Source: Bacillota bacterium
GTDB lineage: Bacteria; Bacillota; Clostridia; Peptostreptococcales; Anaerovoracaceae
Direction: 5' to 3'
Length of the DNA: 21,912 nt
Assembly (NCBI GenBank): GCA_017431395.1
Contig: JAFRLD010000210.1
Coordinates: 1-21,912 of the forward strand
Part shown: positions 15,652-21,912 of the stretch, piece by piece
How positions within the stretch are numbered: the stretch's first letter is position 1
How the letters are laid out: each line of letters begins with the position of its first letter
Made by a program: the position numbers and the translations under genes
The notes under the pieces: generated by a model
Database searches by the model: none
What the model was told of the DNA's origin: nothing
Seen by the model: the letters and a program-made list of their open reading frames with translations, nothing else

Positions 15652-16728
15652 ATGAAAGAGAAAAAAACAGTACTGGTATTGTTCGGCGGAGCTTCCTCAG
15701 AGCACGAGGTCTCCTGCACATCGGCTGCGTCGATCCTTCGCAGGATCGACCGGGACGCTTATGAAGTACGGATGGCAGGAATCACCAAGGAGGGCAAATG
15801 GCTCCTGACAGGAGCACAGCCCGAAGCGATCGAGAAAGGACTCTGGGAACAGGATGAACAGAACAGGAATCTTCTGGTCTCGCTCGATACGGATCAGAAG
15901 GGGCTCTTCGTGTACACAGAAAACGGAGCGTCTCATCTTCCTGTGGATGTCGTTTTCCCGGTACTGCATGGGAAGAACGGAGAAGATGGTACGGTGCAGG
16001 GACTGCTCCATATGGCGGGCATCCCGTTCGTAGGATCAGATACCGCCAGCTCTGCCGCCTGTATGGATAAGGGCATAGCTAAGGCTCTCGTCTCACAGGC
16101 CGAGGCAGCGAACCAGGCGAAATGCTGCATCATTCACAGGTCAGGCTGCGACGCAGAGGAAGCAGCCGAAGGTGCGGATGCGTTTTTCACCGGTCAGTAC
16201 CCGCTGTTTGTCAAACCGGCCAGGGCAGGTTCCTCCGTTGGGATCAGCAAGGTCAAGAGGAGAGAAGACCTGCCGCAGGCGATCCTTAAGGCATTCGCAG
16301 AAGACAGCAAAGTCCTCGTAGAAGAGATGATCACAGGAAGAGAACTGGAAGTCGCTGTCCTTGGCAACGATGATCCGGTGGCCTCCTGTGTAGGAGAGAT
16401 CTTCACGGCGGGCGAATTCTATGATTATGAAGCAAAATACCAGGACATCGGATCTAGAACGGAAGTGGTCCGGGATCTTCCGGAGGAGATGGAACTCGAA
16501 ATCCGGGAGACGGCGCTTCGGATCTACCGGGTCCTGGAATGCAGGGGACTGGCCAGAGTGGACTTCTTCCTGACCGAAGAAGGCCGGCTGGTCTTCAATG
16601 AGATCAACACCATGCCGGGGTTCACGAAGATCAGCATGTACCCCGCTCTTTGGGAGGCGTCCGGCCTGAGTTATTCCGGACTGATCGATGAGCTGATCAA
16701 ACTGGCGTTTGACGACGAGAGACACTAA
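15652..16728 (+). CDS. ddl: D-alanine--D-alanine ligase
   Basis: Makes the D-Ala-D-Ala dipeptide that MurF adds to the peptidoglycan precursor. The 358-residue ATP-grasp enzyme shows FGGASSEHEVSCTSAASI with Glu17, VFPVLHGKNGEDGTVQG, GSDTASSAACMDK, FVKPARAGSSVGISK, FYDYEAKYQD, GLARVDFF with Arg302, and FNEINTMPGFT with Asn319. The Lys-Tyr pair (262-263) in the omega loop is that of D-Ala-D-Ala enzymes, not of the VanA type that makes D-Ala-D-lactate, so no intrinsic glycopeptide resistance is suggested. Start ATG 15652 has only a weak TGAG site 7 bases upstream; a TTG at 15640 is in frame and would add four residues. It lies between two LCP genes. Confidence 0.95.
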   Translation: MKEKKTVLVLFGGASSEHEVSCTSAASILRRIDRDAYEVRMAGITKEGKWLLTGAQPEAIEKGLWEQDEQNRNLLVSLDTDQKGLFVYTENGASHLPVDVVFPVLHGKNGEDGTVQGLLHMAGIPFVGSDTASSAACMDKGIAKALVSQAEAANQAKCCIIHRSGCDAEEAAEGADAFFTGQYPLFVKPARAGSSVGISKVKRREDLPQAILKAFAEDSKVLVEEMITGRELEVAVLGNDDPVASCVGEIFTAGEFYDYEAKYQDIGSRTEVVRDLPEEMELEIRETALRIYRVLECRGLARVDFFLTEEGRLVFNEINTMPGFTKISMYPALWEASGLSYSGLIDELIKLAFDDERH

Positions 16729-16739
16729 AGAGAGGCACT

Positions 16740-18299
16740 ATGAATAGTACTGATAGCAAAAACGAAAAAGGATTAAGGGCACGGCTATCCCGGATCCGGA
16801 CGATCCAGGACAGATTCCCGTTTCCGCTCGTAGCAGGGCTGCTGGTGCTTGTGATCCTGATCGAGATCATTTTCTGTATCCTGATGATCTCTCTGGGGAT
16901 CCTTCCGGGGCAGTATGTGGCGCTGGTCATCGTGATCCTGCTGGCGATCGATGTCGGGATATTCTTCCTGGTCACGAACCGGAAACGAAGCCGGGGAAGA
17001 TTCTACACGGGACTCATCGTTGCAGTTGTGATGATGATCCTGCTGCTGCCGATGGCATACTTCCTGAATACCACAGGGGAAGCGATCCAGAAACTGGTCG
17101 CCCAGCATGATCAGTTCGAGGAGTATGAGGTCATCACATCCTCGGACAGCGCATATGAAGATGTCTCCGACATCCATGGTAAGACAGTATATGTCCTGGG
17201 TGTCGATGACAAGATGAACGTCGAGGCCAGGGAAAAGCTGGTCACCAAGGCGGATGTCGAGCTCAATGATTCCGAGAAGGACATTACTGCGCTCGGGAAC
17301 CGCATCTATAATGAGCAGACGAAAAAAGCCAGTGATGACCTGATCCTGGTCAGTGAGTCCCAGTACGAACTGCTCTGTGACGGGATCGACGGGTTCAAAA
17401 AGAACTCCAAGATCATCTATACGGAAAAGATCATGAAGCGGGCGGATACGGGCAGCGATGCCGTAAACGTGACCAAAGATCCGTTCAATATCTATATCAC
17501 TGGTATCGATGCCTGGGGCAGCATCGACAAGGTCTCAAGAAGTGACGTCAACATGATCGTAACGGTCAATCCGCAGACCAGGACCATTCTTCTGACCTCC
17601 ATCCCGAGAGACGCCTACGTCCCGCTCCATACCTATGGGGAATATGACAAGCTGACGCATACCGGGATCTATGGTGTCGAGGAGACCCTGAGCACCGTAG
17701 AAGATTGGCTGGACATTGACCTGAACTATTACGTGAAAGTCAACTTCTCCATGGTCGTCGGTCTGGTCAACGCGATCGATGGTATCACACTCTACAATGA
17801 GGAGGAATTCCAGTCGAGTATCGCACCATACTGGTACAAAAAAGGCTGGATCACCATGCACGGGAAGAAGACCCTGTACTACGCAAGAGAGCGTAAGTGG
17901 TTCGAAGGCGGAGATGCCCGCAGGACTACGCATCAGCAAAAGGTCATGGAAGCGATCATCAAGAAGGTCAGCAGCAGCGAAGTGATCCTGACGCACTATA
18001 CAGATATTCTCGCCGTCGTTTCAGAGAACATGACCATGAATCTGACCGATCGTGAGCTAAAGGCTCTGGCCAGGATGCAGCTAAGCGATATGGATACCAA
18101 ATGGACGATCAAGATGGCAAACGTCAAGTGCGAAGAAGCGGAACGGGGGACCTTCAGCATGGGCATGGGCCGTATGCTGTTCGTCAACATCCCGAAGGAA
18201 GAAAGCGTTGAAAAGGTAAAAGAGAAGATCCATGATGTCATGTATCCGGCGGAGACGGAAGAGACGGATGATGTGACGGACCTGCTGCAGGGTAATTAA
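16740..18299 (+). CDS. CpsA-like LCP family protein with three membrane helices
   Basis: A second, quite different LCP protein of 519 residues. Three membrane helices (about 28-54, 58-80 and 88-110) are followed by an extracellular accessory domain (about 130-245, with VITSSDSAYEDVSDIHGKTV at its start) and the LCP domain (about 248-410). This is the layout of streptococcal CpsA, which attaches capsular polysaccharide to peptidoglycan. LCP landmarks are ITGIDAWGSI, SRSDVNMIVTVN, TSIPRDAYVPL, FSMVVGLVNAIDGITL, and YYARERKWFEGGDARRTTHQ with the conserved arginines. GAGAGG lies 4 bases before the ATG, 11 bases after ddl. It is followed closely by sugar-nucleotide and flippase genes, which suggests that its substrate is the polymer made by that cluster. 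Confidence 0.9.
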   Translation: MNSTDSKNEKGLRARLSRIRTIQDRFPFPLVAGLLVLVILIEIIFCILMISLGILPGQYVALVIVILLAIDVGIFFLVTNRKRSRGRFYTGLIVAVVMMILLLPMAYFLNTTGEAIQKLVAQHDQFEEYEVITSSDSAYEDVSDIHGKTVYVLGVDDKMNVEAREKLVTKADVELNDSEKDITALGNRIYNEQTKKASDDLILVSESQYELLCDGIDGFKKNSKIIYTEKIMKRADTGSDAVNVTKDPFNIYITGIDAWGSIDKVSRSDVNMIVTVNPQTRTILLTSIPRDAYVPLHTYGEYDKLTHTGIYGVEETLSTVEDWLDIDLNYYVKVNFSMVVGLVNAIDGITLYNEEEFQSSIAPYWYKKGWITMHGKKTLYYARERKWFEGGDARRTTHQQKVMEAIIKKVSSSEVILTHYTDILAVVSENMTMNLTDRELKALARMQLSDMDTKWTIKMANVKCEEAERGTFSMGMGRMLFVNIPKEESVEKVKEKIHDVMYPAETEETDDVTDLLQGN

Positions 18300-18312
18300 G
18301 GAGAGCGATCTT

Positions 18313-19446
18313 ATGAGGAACCTGAAGTTTAATGTCGCGCCGCAGACCGGCCGGGAAGAACAGCATATCAGCAAGGCGATCGAAACCGGCAGGATCTGTG
18401 GGGACGGAGTCTATACGAAGCAATGCAATCAATGGATCGAGGAACATACGGGAGCAGCGGGAGCCTATCTGACGACGTCCTGCACCCAGGCTCTGGAGAT
18501 GGCCGCCCTTATGGCGGATATCCATCCGGGAGATGAAGTGATCCTGCCATCCTATACGTTCGTTTCCACAGCGAATGCGTTCGCCCTTCGCGGGGCGCAG
18601 CTCGTGTTCGTGGATATCCGTCCGGATACGAACAACATCGATGAGAACCTGATCGAGGATGCCATCACGGAGAAGACCCGTGCGATCGTTCCGGTCCATT
18701 ATGCCGGCGTCGGCTGCGAGATGGATACGATCATGGAGATCGCGGAACGTCATCATCTGATCGTCGTGGAAGATGCGGCGCAAGGTGTCTGTGCCTCTTA
18801 CAAAGGCAGGGCCCTCGGAAGCATAGGAGACTTCGGCTGTTTCAGCTTTCATGAGACGAAGAATTACAGCATGGGCGAAGGCGGTGCGATCCTGATCCGC
18901 GATCCGGAGAAGACGGACGCGGCGGAGATCATCCGGGAAAAGGGCACCGACCGGAGCCGGTTCCTCCGGGGACAGGTGGACAAATACAGCTGGGTGAGCA
19001 TCGGCTCATCGTATCTGCCAAGCGATATCAACGCGGCTTATCTGTGGCCGCAGCTGGAGGATGCTGAGGTGATCAATCAGGCCAGGCTTGCCTGTTGGGA
19101 TGCTTACTATGAGCAGCTCCAGCCTTTGCAGGAGAGAGGCCTTGTCGATCTTCCAGTGATCCCTGAGGAATGTCAGCACAACGCGCATATGTTCTATGTG
19201 AAGGTGGCTGATATCGAACAGCGCAGCGCTCTCATCGCGCACCTTAAAGAGAATGGGGTATCGGCGGTCTTTCACTATGTACCGCTCCATTCAGCGACGG
19301 CAGGGAGAAAATACGGCAGGTTCCACGGAGAGGACCGGTTCACCACGAAGGAGAGCGAACGCCTCCTGAGACTGCCGATGTATTACGGTCTTACCGAAGA
19401 TGATGTAAGCTATGTTGCGGAGATGATCCGCGGATTTTTCGACTGA
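18313..19446 (+). CDS. wecE: dTDP-4-amino-4,6-dideoxygalactose transaminase, WecE/RffA type
   Basis: A PLP-dependent sugar aminotransferase of the DegT/DnrJ/EryC1/StrS family. WecE converts dTDP-4-dehydro-6-deoxy-D-glucose to dTDP-4-amino-4,6-dideoxy-D-galactose (dTDP-Fuc4N) with glutamate as amino donor. The 377-residue length and many segments match my recollection of E. coli WecE closely: GDEVILPSYTFVSTANAF, IVPVHYAGVGCEMDTIM, VVEDAAQGV, SFHETKNY with the PLP lysine Lys183, IIREKGTDRS, FRGQVDKY and GEDRFTTKESERLLRLP. The E. coli TAGGEGG reads SMGEGG here, one residue shorter. AAGGAG lies about 9 bases before the ATG. It precedes rmlA by 17 bases. RmlB, which would make the keto-sugar substrate, is not in the window. 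C4 stereochemistry of the product cannot be proved from sequence. Confidence 0.88.
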   Translation: MRNLKFNVAPQTGREEQHISKAIETGRICGDGVYTKQCNQWIEEHTGAAGAYLTTSCTQALEMAALMADIHPGDEVILPSYTFVSTANAFALRGAQLVFVDIRPDTNNIDENLIEDAITEKTRAIVPVHYAGVGCEMDTIMEIAERHHLIVVEDAAQGVCASYKGRALGSIGDFGCFSFHETKNYSMGEGGAILIRDPEKTDAAEIIREKGTDRSRFLRGQVDKYSWVSIGSSYLPSDINAAYLWPQLEDAEVINQARLACWDAYYEQLQPLQERGLVDLPVIPEECQHNAHMFYVKVADIEQRSALIAHLKENGVSAVFHYVPLHSATAGRKYGRFHGEDRFTTKESERLLRLPMYYGLTEDDVSYVAEMIRGFFD

Positions 19447-19463
19447 GAAAAGGAGACGGAGCC

Positions 19464-20327
19464 ATGAAGGGAATCGTACTGGCCGGAGGCAAAGGAACAA
19501 GACTGTACCCCATGACAAAAGCCATTTCCAAACAGCTTTTGCCGATCTATGACAAGCCGCTCATCTACTATCCGATCTCGGTGCTGCTCCTGGCGGGCAT
19601 CCGGGAGATCCTCATCATTTCCACCCCGGTGGATATCGGGGATTATCAGGATCTGCTCGGGGACGGAAGCAAGCTGGGGGTCCATTTCCAATACAAGGTG
19701 CAGGAGACGCCGAGAGGTCTGGCGGATGCCTTCATCCTGGGCGAGGAGTTTATCGGGGACGATGATGTCTGCCTCGTGCTCGGGGACAATGTGTTCTACG
19801 GGCAGGACCTGACCAAGATCGTCAGCGATGCCAAGAAGGATCTGGACGGCGCCGTCGTCTTCGGATACCCGGTCAAGGATGCCACCGCTTTTGGCGTCGT
19901 CGAATTTGACGAGGACAACCGGGTCATTTCCATTGAAGAGAAACCCGCGAAACCAAAATCCAATTATGCGGTCCCGGGACTCTATTTCTATGATCATGAT
20001 GTCATTGAGATCGCCAAAAACGTCGTTCCATCCGCCCGCGGTGAGATCGAGATCACATCCGTGAACAACGCTTACCTCGCGCAGGGCAAGCTGAAGGTCG
20101 CTCTGATGAAGCGTGGTATGGCGTGGCTCGATACCGGTACGCCGGACGGCATGCTCAAGGCGTCGGAATTCGTGGAAGCCGTCCAGGCACGGCAGGGCTT
20201 CTATATCGCCTGTCTCGAAGAGATCGCCTGGCGTAGAGGCTTCATCGATGAGGCGCAGCTTCGTGCCATCGGTGAGGAGCTGTCCATGACCGATTACGGA
20301 CAGTACATCCTGTCGCTGCTGGATTAA
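19464..20327 (+). CDS. rmlA: Glucose-1-phosphate thymidylyltransferase
   Basis: Makes dTDP-glucose from dTTP and glucose-1-phosphate, the first step to dTDP-deoxysugars. The 287-residue product has the nucleotide-binding MKGIVLAGGKGTRLYPMTKA, SKQLLPIYDKPLIYYPI, the catalytic/metal-site LVLGDNVFYGQD, YPVKDATAFGVVEF, IEEKPAKPKSNYAVPGLYFY, EIEITSVNNAYL and WLDTGTPDGML, and is of the usual RmlA length. AAGGAG lies 8 bases before the ATG. Together with the preceding wecE it supplies two of the three enzymes needed for dTDP-Fuc4N (RmlA, RmlB, WecE). It could equally feed dTDP-rhamnose if rmlBCD lie elsewhere. Confidence 0.97.
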   Translation: MKGIVLAGGKGTRLYPMTKAISKQLLPIYDKPLIYYPISVLLLAGIREILIISTPVDIGDYQDLLGDGSKLGVHFQYKVQETPRGLADAFILGEEFIGDDDVCLVLGDNVFYGQDLTKIVSDAKKDLDGAVVFGYPVKDATAFGVVEFDEDNRVISIEEKPAKPKSNYAVPGLYFYDHDVIEIAKNVVPSARGEIEITSVNNAYLAQGKLKVALMKRGMAWLDTGTPDGMLKASEFVEAVQARQGFYIACLEEIAWRRGFIDEAQLRAIGEELSMTDYGQYILSLLD

Positions 20328-20349
20328 AGGCTACGGGCCATCTGATCTT

Positions 20350-21639
20350 ATGTTGTCTCTGATCGTCAAAGCACTGAATAAAACCAATAATATCAGCCGC
20401 AGCACCTACCTGTGGAATGCGATCAATTCCGGGCTGTCTGCGGCTTTGTTTCCTGTGATCCTGCTGGTCGTCAAAAGGACCAATGGAGTCTATGACGCCG
20501 GGATCTATTCGATCGCCTTCGCGGTGGCGGCCCTGATGCTTTTTGTCGGGCAGTATGGCCTCCGGAGGTTCCAATCATCGGACATCAACGAGAAGTACAC
20601 GTTCCGGGAATACCACGGCATGCGGTTCATCACCTGCGGGGTCATGATCATCGCGAGCGCCGGGTACTGTTTCTATGGGATCCTTTTCAGGGACTACGGA
20701 TGGGACAAGTTCACCATCATCTTCCTGATCTGCCTGTTAAAAGTGATCCAGGCTTATGCGGATGTTTTGCACGGGCATATGCAGCAAAAAGGCCGGCTGG
20801 ATGTGGCGGCCAAGGCCTCTGCGGTCCGTTTCCTGGCGGAGCTCGTTTCCTGCTGTACGGCGCTGATCCTGACCCACGACCTGCTGCTGTCCTCCGTCAT
20901 CTGCATCCTGGTCTCCCTGACGGTCCTGCTGCTGACCTCCGTGAACGCGGCGCGGGACTACTGTGATACCCTTCGTCCATCGATCGGGGCAGGAAAGTTC
21001 CGGATGCTCCTTATAGAGGGGTTCCCGCTCTTTCTCAGCCTGTTCCTCAATATGTACATCAGCAATGCCCCGAAGTATGCCATCGACGCGCATCTGACGG
21101 AGGAGATCCAGACCTATTACAACGTCCTCTTCATGCCGGCATTCGTGATCCAGCTGATCGCATACTTCATCTTCAACCCGATCCTGACGACCTATGCGAA
21201 GCTTTGGCTGTCGGAGAAGCGGGAGGATTACAGGAAGCTCTGCAGGCTGATCCGCAGGCAGTGCCTGATCCTTCTGGGGCTTACCGCTCTGGCGGTCCTG
21301 GTCGCGCTTACCATCGGGATCCCGGTGCTGGCGTTTATCTTCGATCTGGATCTGACCGGACACAGGATCGATCTGGCGATCCTGATGGTCGGGGGCGGGG
21401 CGATGGCCTACGGCGTGTTCTTTAACTATGTGATCACCATCATCCGGGAGCAGCTGTTCCTGCTCATCAGCTACGGGATCGCGGCGATCGCGGCATTAGT
21501 GCTCTCCGGCCCCTTCGTGGTACACGCGGGGATCACCGGTGCGTCCCTGCTCTACGCCGTTCTGATGTGCGTGCTTGCGGCCCTTTTGGGAGCCGTGCTC
21601 CTTTGGAAGCTTCGGGCGGGGAAGAAAAACCTACGATAG
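20350..21639 (+). CDS. Wzx-like polysaccharide flippase (MOP superfamily membrane protein)
   Basis: A 429-residue very hydrophobic protein with about twelve predicted membrane helices, basic loops (RRFQSSD, EKREDYRKLCRLIRRQC) and a basic C-terminus (KLRAGKKNLR). The pattern fits the polysaccharide-transport branch of the MOP exporters, which move undecaprenyl-linked repeat units outwards across the membrane. The segment IEGFPLFLSLFLNMYISNAPKYAIDA near the middle, here noted by its ends IEGFPLF and APKYAID (about 223-248), is typical of these flippases. No ribosome binding site is visible before ATG 20350; a TTG at 20353 is in frame, so the start is uncertain. It lies 22 bases after rmlA and is the last + strand gene. 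It may equally be a related O-antigen transporter; the polymer is unknown. Confidence 0.82.
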   Translation: MLSLIVKALNKTNNISRSTYLWNAINSGLSAALFPVILLVVKRTNGVYDAGIYSIAFAVAALMLFVGQYGLRRFQSSDINEKYTFREYHGMRFITCGVMIIASAGYCFYGILFRDYGWDKFTIIFLICLLKVIQAYADVLHGHMQQKGRLDVAAKASAVRFLAELVSCCTALILTHDLLLSSVICILVSLTVLLLTSVNAARDYCDTLRPSIGAGKFRMLLIEGFPLFLSLFLNMYISNAPKYAIDAHLTEEIQTYYNVLFMPAFVIQLIAYFIFNPILTTYAKLWLSEKREDYRKLCRLIRRQCLILLGLTALAVLVALTIGIPVLAFIFDLDLTGHRIDLAILMVGGGAMAYGVFFNYVITIIREQLFLLISYGIAAIAALVLSGPFVVHAGITGASLLYAVLMCVLAALLGAVLLWKLRAGKKNLR

Positions 21640-21686
21640 ACTTTTTTTTCGGGGCGATGACACTGTCCTGCACTCGCCCGCACAAG

Positions 21687-21723
21687 AAAAAAACGCTGTC
21701 ACATTGATTCATGCAACAGCGTT
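21687..21723 (-). terminator. Intrinsic terminator of the convergent - strand gene
   Basis: AACGCTGT (21692-21699) and ACAGCGTT (21716-21723) form a perfect 8-bp stem. On the - strand the stem is followed by a run of seven T (21693-21687), and it begins 14 bases after the stop codon of the - strand gene. On the + strand there is no T-run after it, so it serves the - strand only, although the convergent + strand transcript would also meet the hairpin. Confidence 0.85.
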
Positions 21724-21737
21724 CTATAATGGTCGTG

Positions 21738-21912
21738 CTATTCTTCCGGCCGGACCTCAATATGGATATTGTCCAGCGCCTCATGCAGCTTATCCACGGC
21801 CTCCTCCAGGCTGCGGCCCTTCGTGATCACATGACCGATCCGGTTCGGGCCGACATGGAATTTGCGGACGGGATCCCCGGGCTTATAGTCAAACTGAACA
21901 TCTACGATATCC
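21738..21912 (-). CDS. C-terminal fragment of a probable ATP-grasp family protein
   Basis: Only the last 58 residues lie in the window; the rest is beyond the right edge. Translating the - strand gives a frame ending ...NIHIEVRPEE and TAG at 21740-21738, followed by an intrinsic terminator. The visible part, with YKPGDPVRKFHVGPNRIGHV and ITKGRSLEEAVDKLHEAL, has the glycine-turn then 'G.s.eEA...l..a...i.i' ending seen at the C-terminus of carbamoyl-phosphate-synthase-like ATP-grasp ligases. That is a resemblance, not proof, since the catalytic core is not visible. It is convergent to the flippase gene and its base usage is like its neighbours. Confidence 0.6.
   Translation of the reverse strand, partial: DIVDVQFDYKPGDPVRKFHVGPNRIGHVITKGRSLEEAVDKLHEALDNIHIEVRPEE

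Noticed and set aside
21642..21649. Run of eight T after the flippase gene as a + strand terminator
   Set aside because: No stable hairpin lies directly before it outside the coding region; the small GGAGC/GCTCC repeat is too far upstream, inside the gene.
21652..21679. GGGCGA/TCGCCC inverted repeat between the convergent genes
   Set aside because: A 6-bp stem with a 16-base loop and no T-run following on either strand; too weak to call a terminator.

Overview
The window looks like a chromosomal segment of an anaerobic Firmicute, most likely in class Clostridia. It is fairly GC-rich for that group, and no mobile element, tRNA, rRNA or CRISPR array was seen. The evidence for the lineage is Gram-positive style ribosome binding sites, a tetrahydrofolate one-carbon operon with separate fhs and fchA genes, LytR-CpsA-Psr (LCP) cell-wall glycopolymer ligases, and secreted murein hydrolases carrying SH3, InlB-type and choline-binding-like repeats. 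The genus cannot be fixed from sequence alone. All genes lie on the + strand except a fragment at the right end.

Layout. (1) Positions 1-1226: the 3' part of the ribosome-assembly GTPase rbgA (ylqF), one base from rnhB (RNase HII). (2) Positions 1209-4585: a compact one-carbon operon, fhs - fchA - folD, with a near-consensus extended -10 promoter inside the end of rnhB and a strong intrinsic terminator after folD. The encoded FolD lacks the cyclohydrolase lysine and glutamine, which explains the separate cyclohydrolase gene fchA beside it. (3) Positions 4586-4909: an intergenic stretch with an unexplained nested inverted-repeat structure, then a second strong extended -10 promoter and a leader whose hairpin can cover the ribosome binding site. 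(4) Positions 4910-21639: twelve closely packed genes in one direction, with gaps of a few tens of bases or overlaps and no internal terminator seen. They are a secreted CHAP-domain wall hydrolase, valS, folC, a diacylglycerol-kinase-like lipid kinase, a GNAT acetyltransferase, a GH25 muramidase, an LCP protein, ddl, a second CpsA-like LCP protein, a WecE-type sugar aminotransferase, rmlA and a Wzx-like flippase. (5) Positions 21687-21912: the terminator and C-terminal end of a convergent, probably ATP-grasp, gene on the - strand.

Functional picture. Region 2 links formate, formyl-, methenyl- and methylene-tetrahydrofolate. folC, further along, polyglutamylates the same cofactor. Region 4 is dominated by envelope functions: peptidoglycan precursor supply (ddl), peptidoglycan cleavage (CHAP, GH25), attachment of glycopolymers to the wall (two LCP proteins), synthesis of a dTDP-activated amino-deoxy sugar (rmlA, wecE) and export of the lipid-linked repeat (flippase). 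This suggests the right half is the start of a surface-glycopolymer locus containing a 4-amino-4,6-dideoxyhexose; rmlB and the glycosyltransferases would have to lie outside the window.

The strongest points for a second look are the FolD active-site changes, the structured DNA/RNA at 4620-4711, the SD-occluding leader at 4878-4902, and the WecE/RmlA/flippase/LCP grouping. I do not see a clearly novel defence or mobile system.
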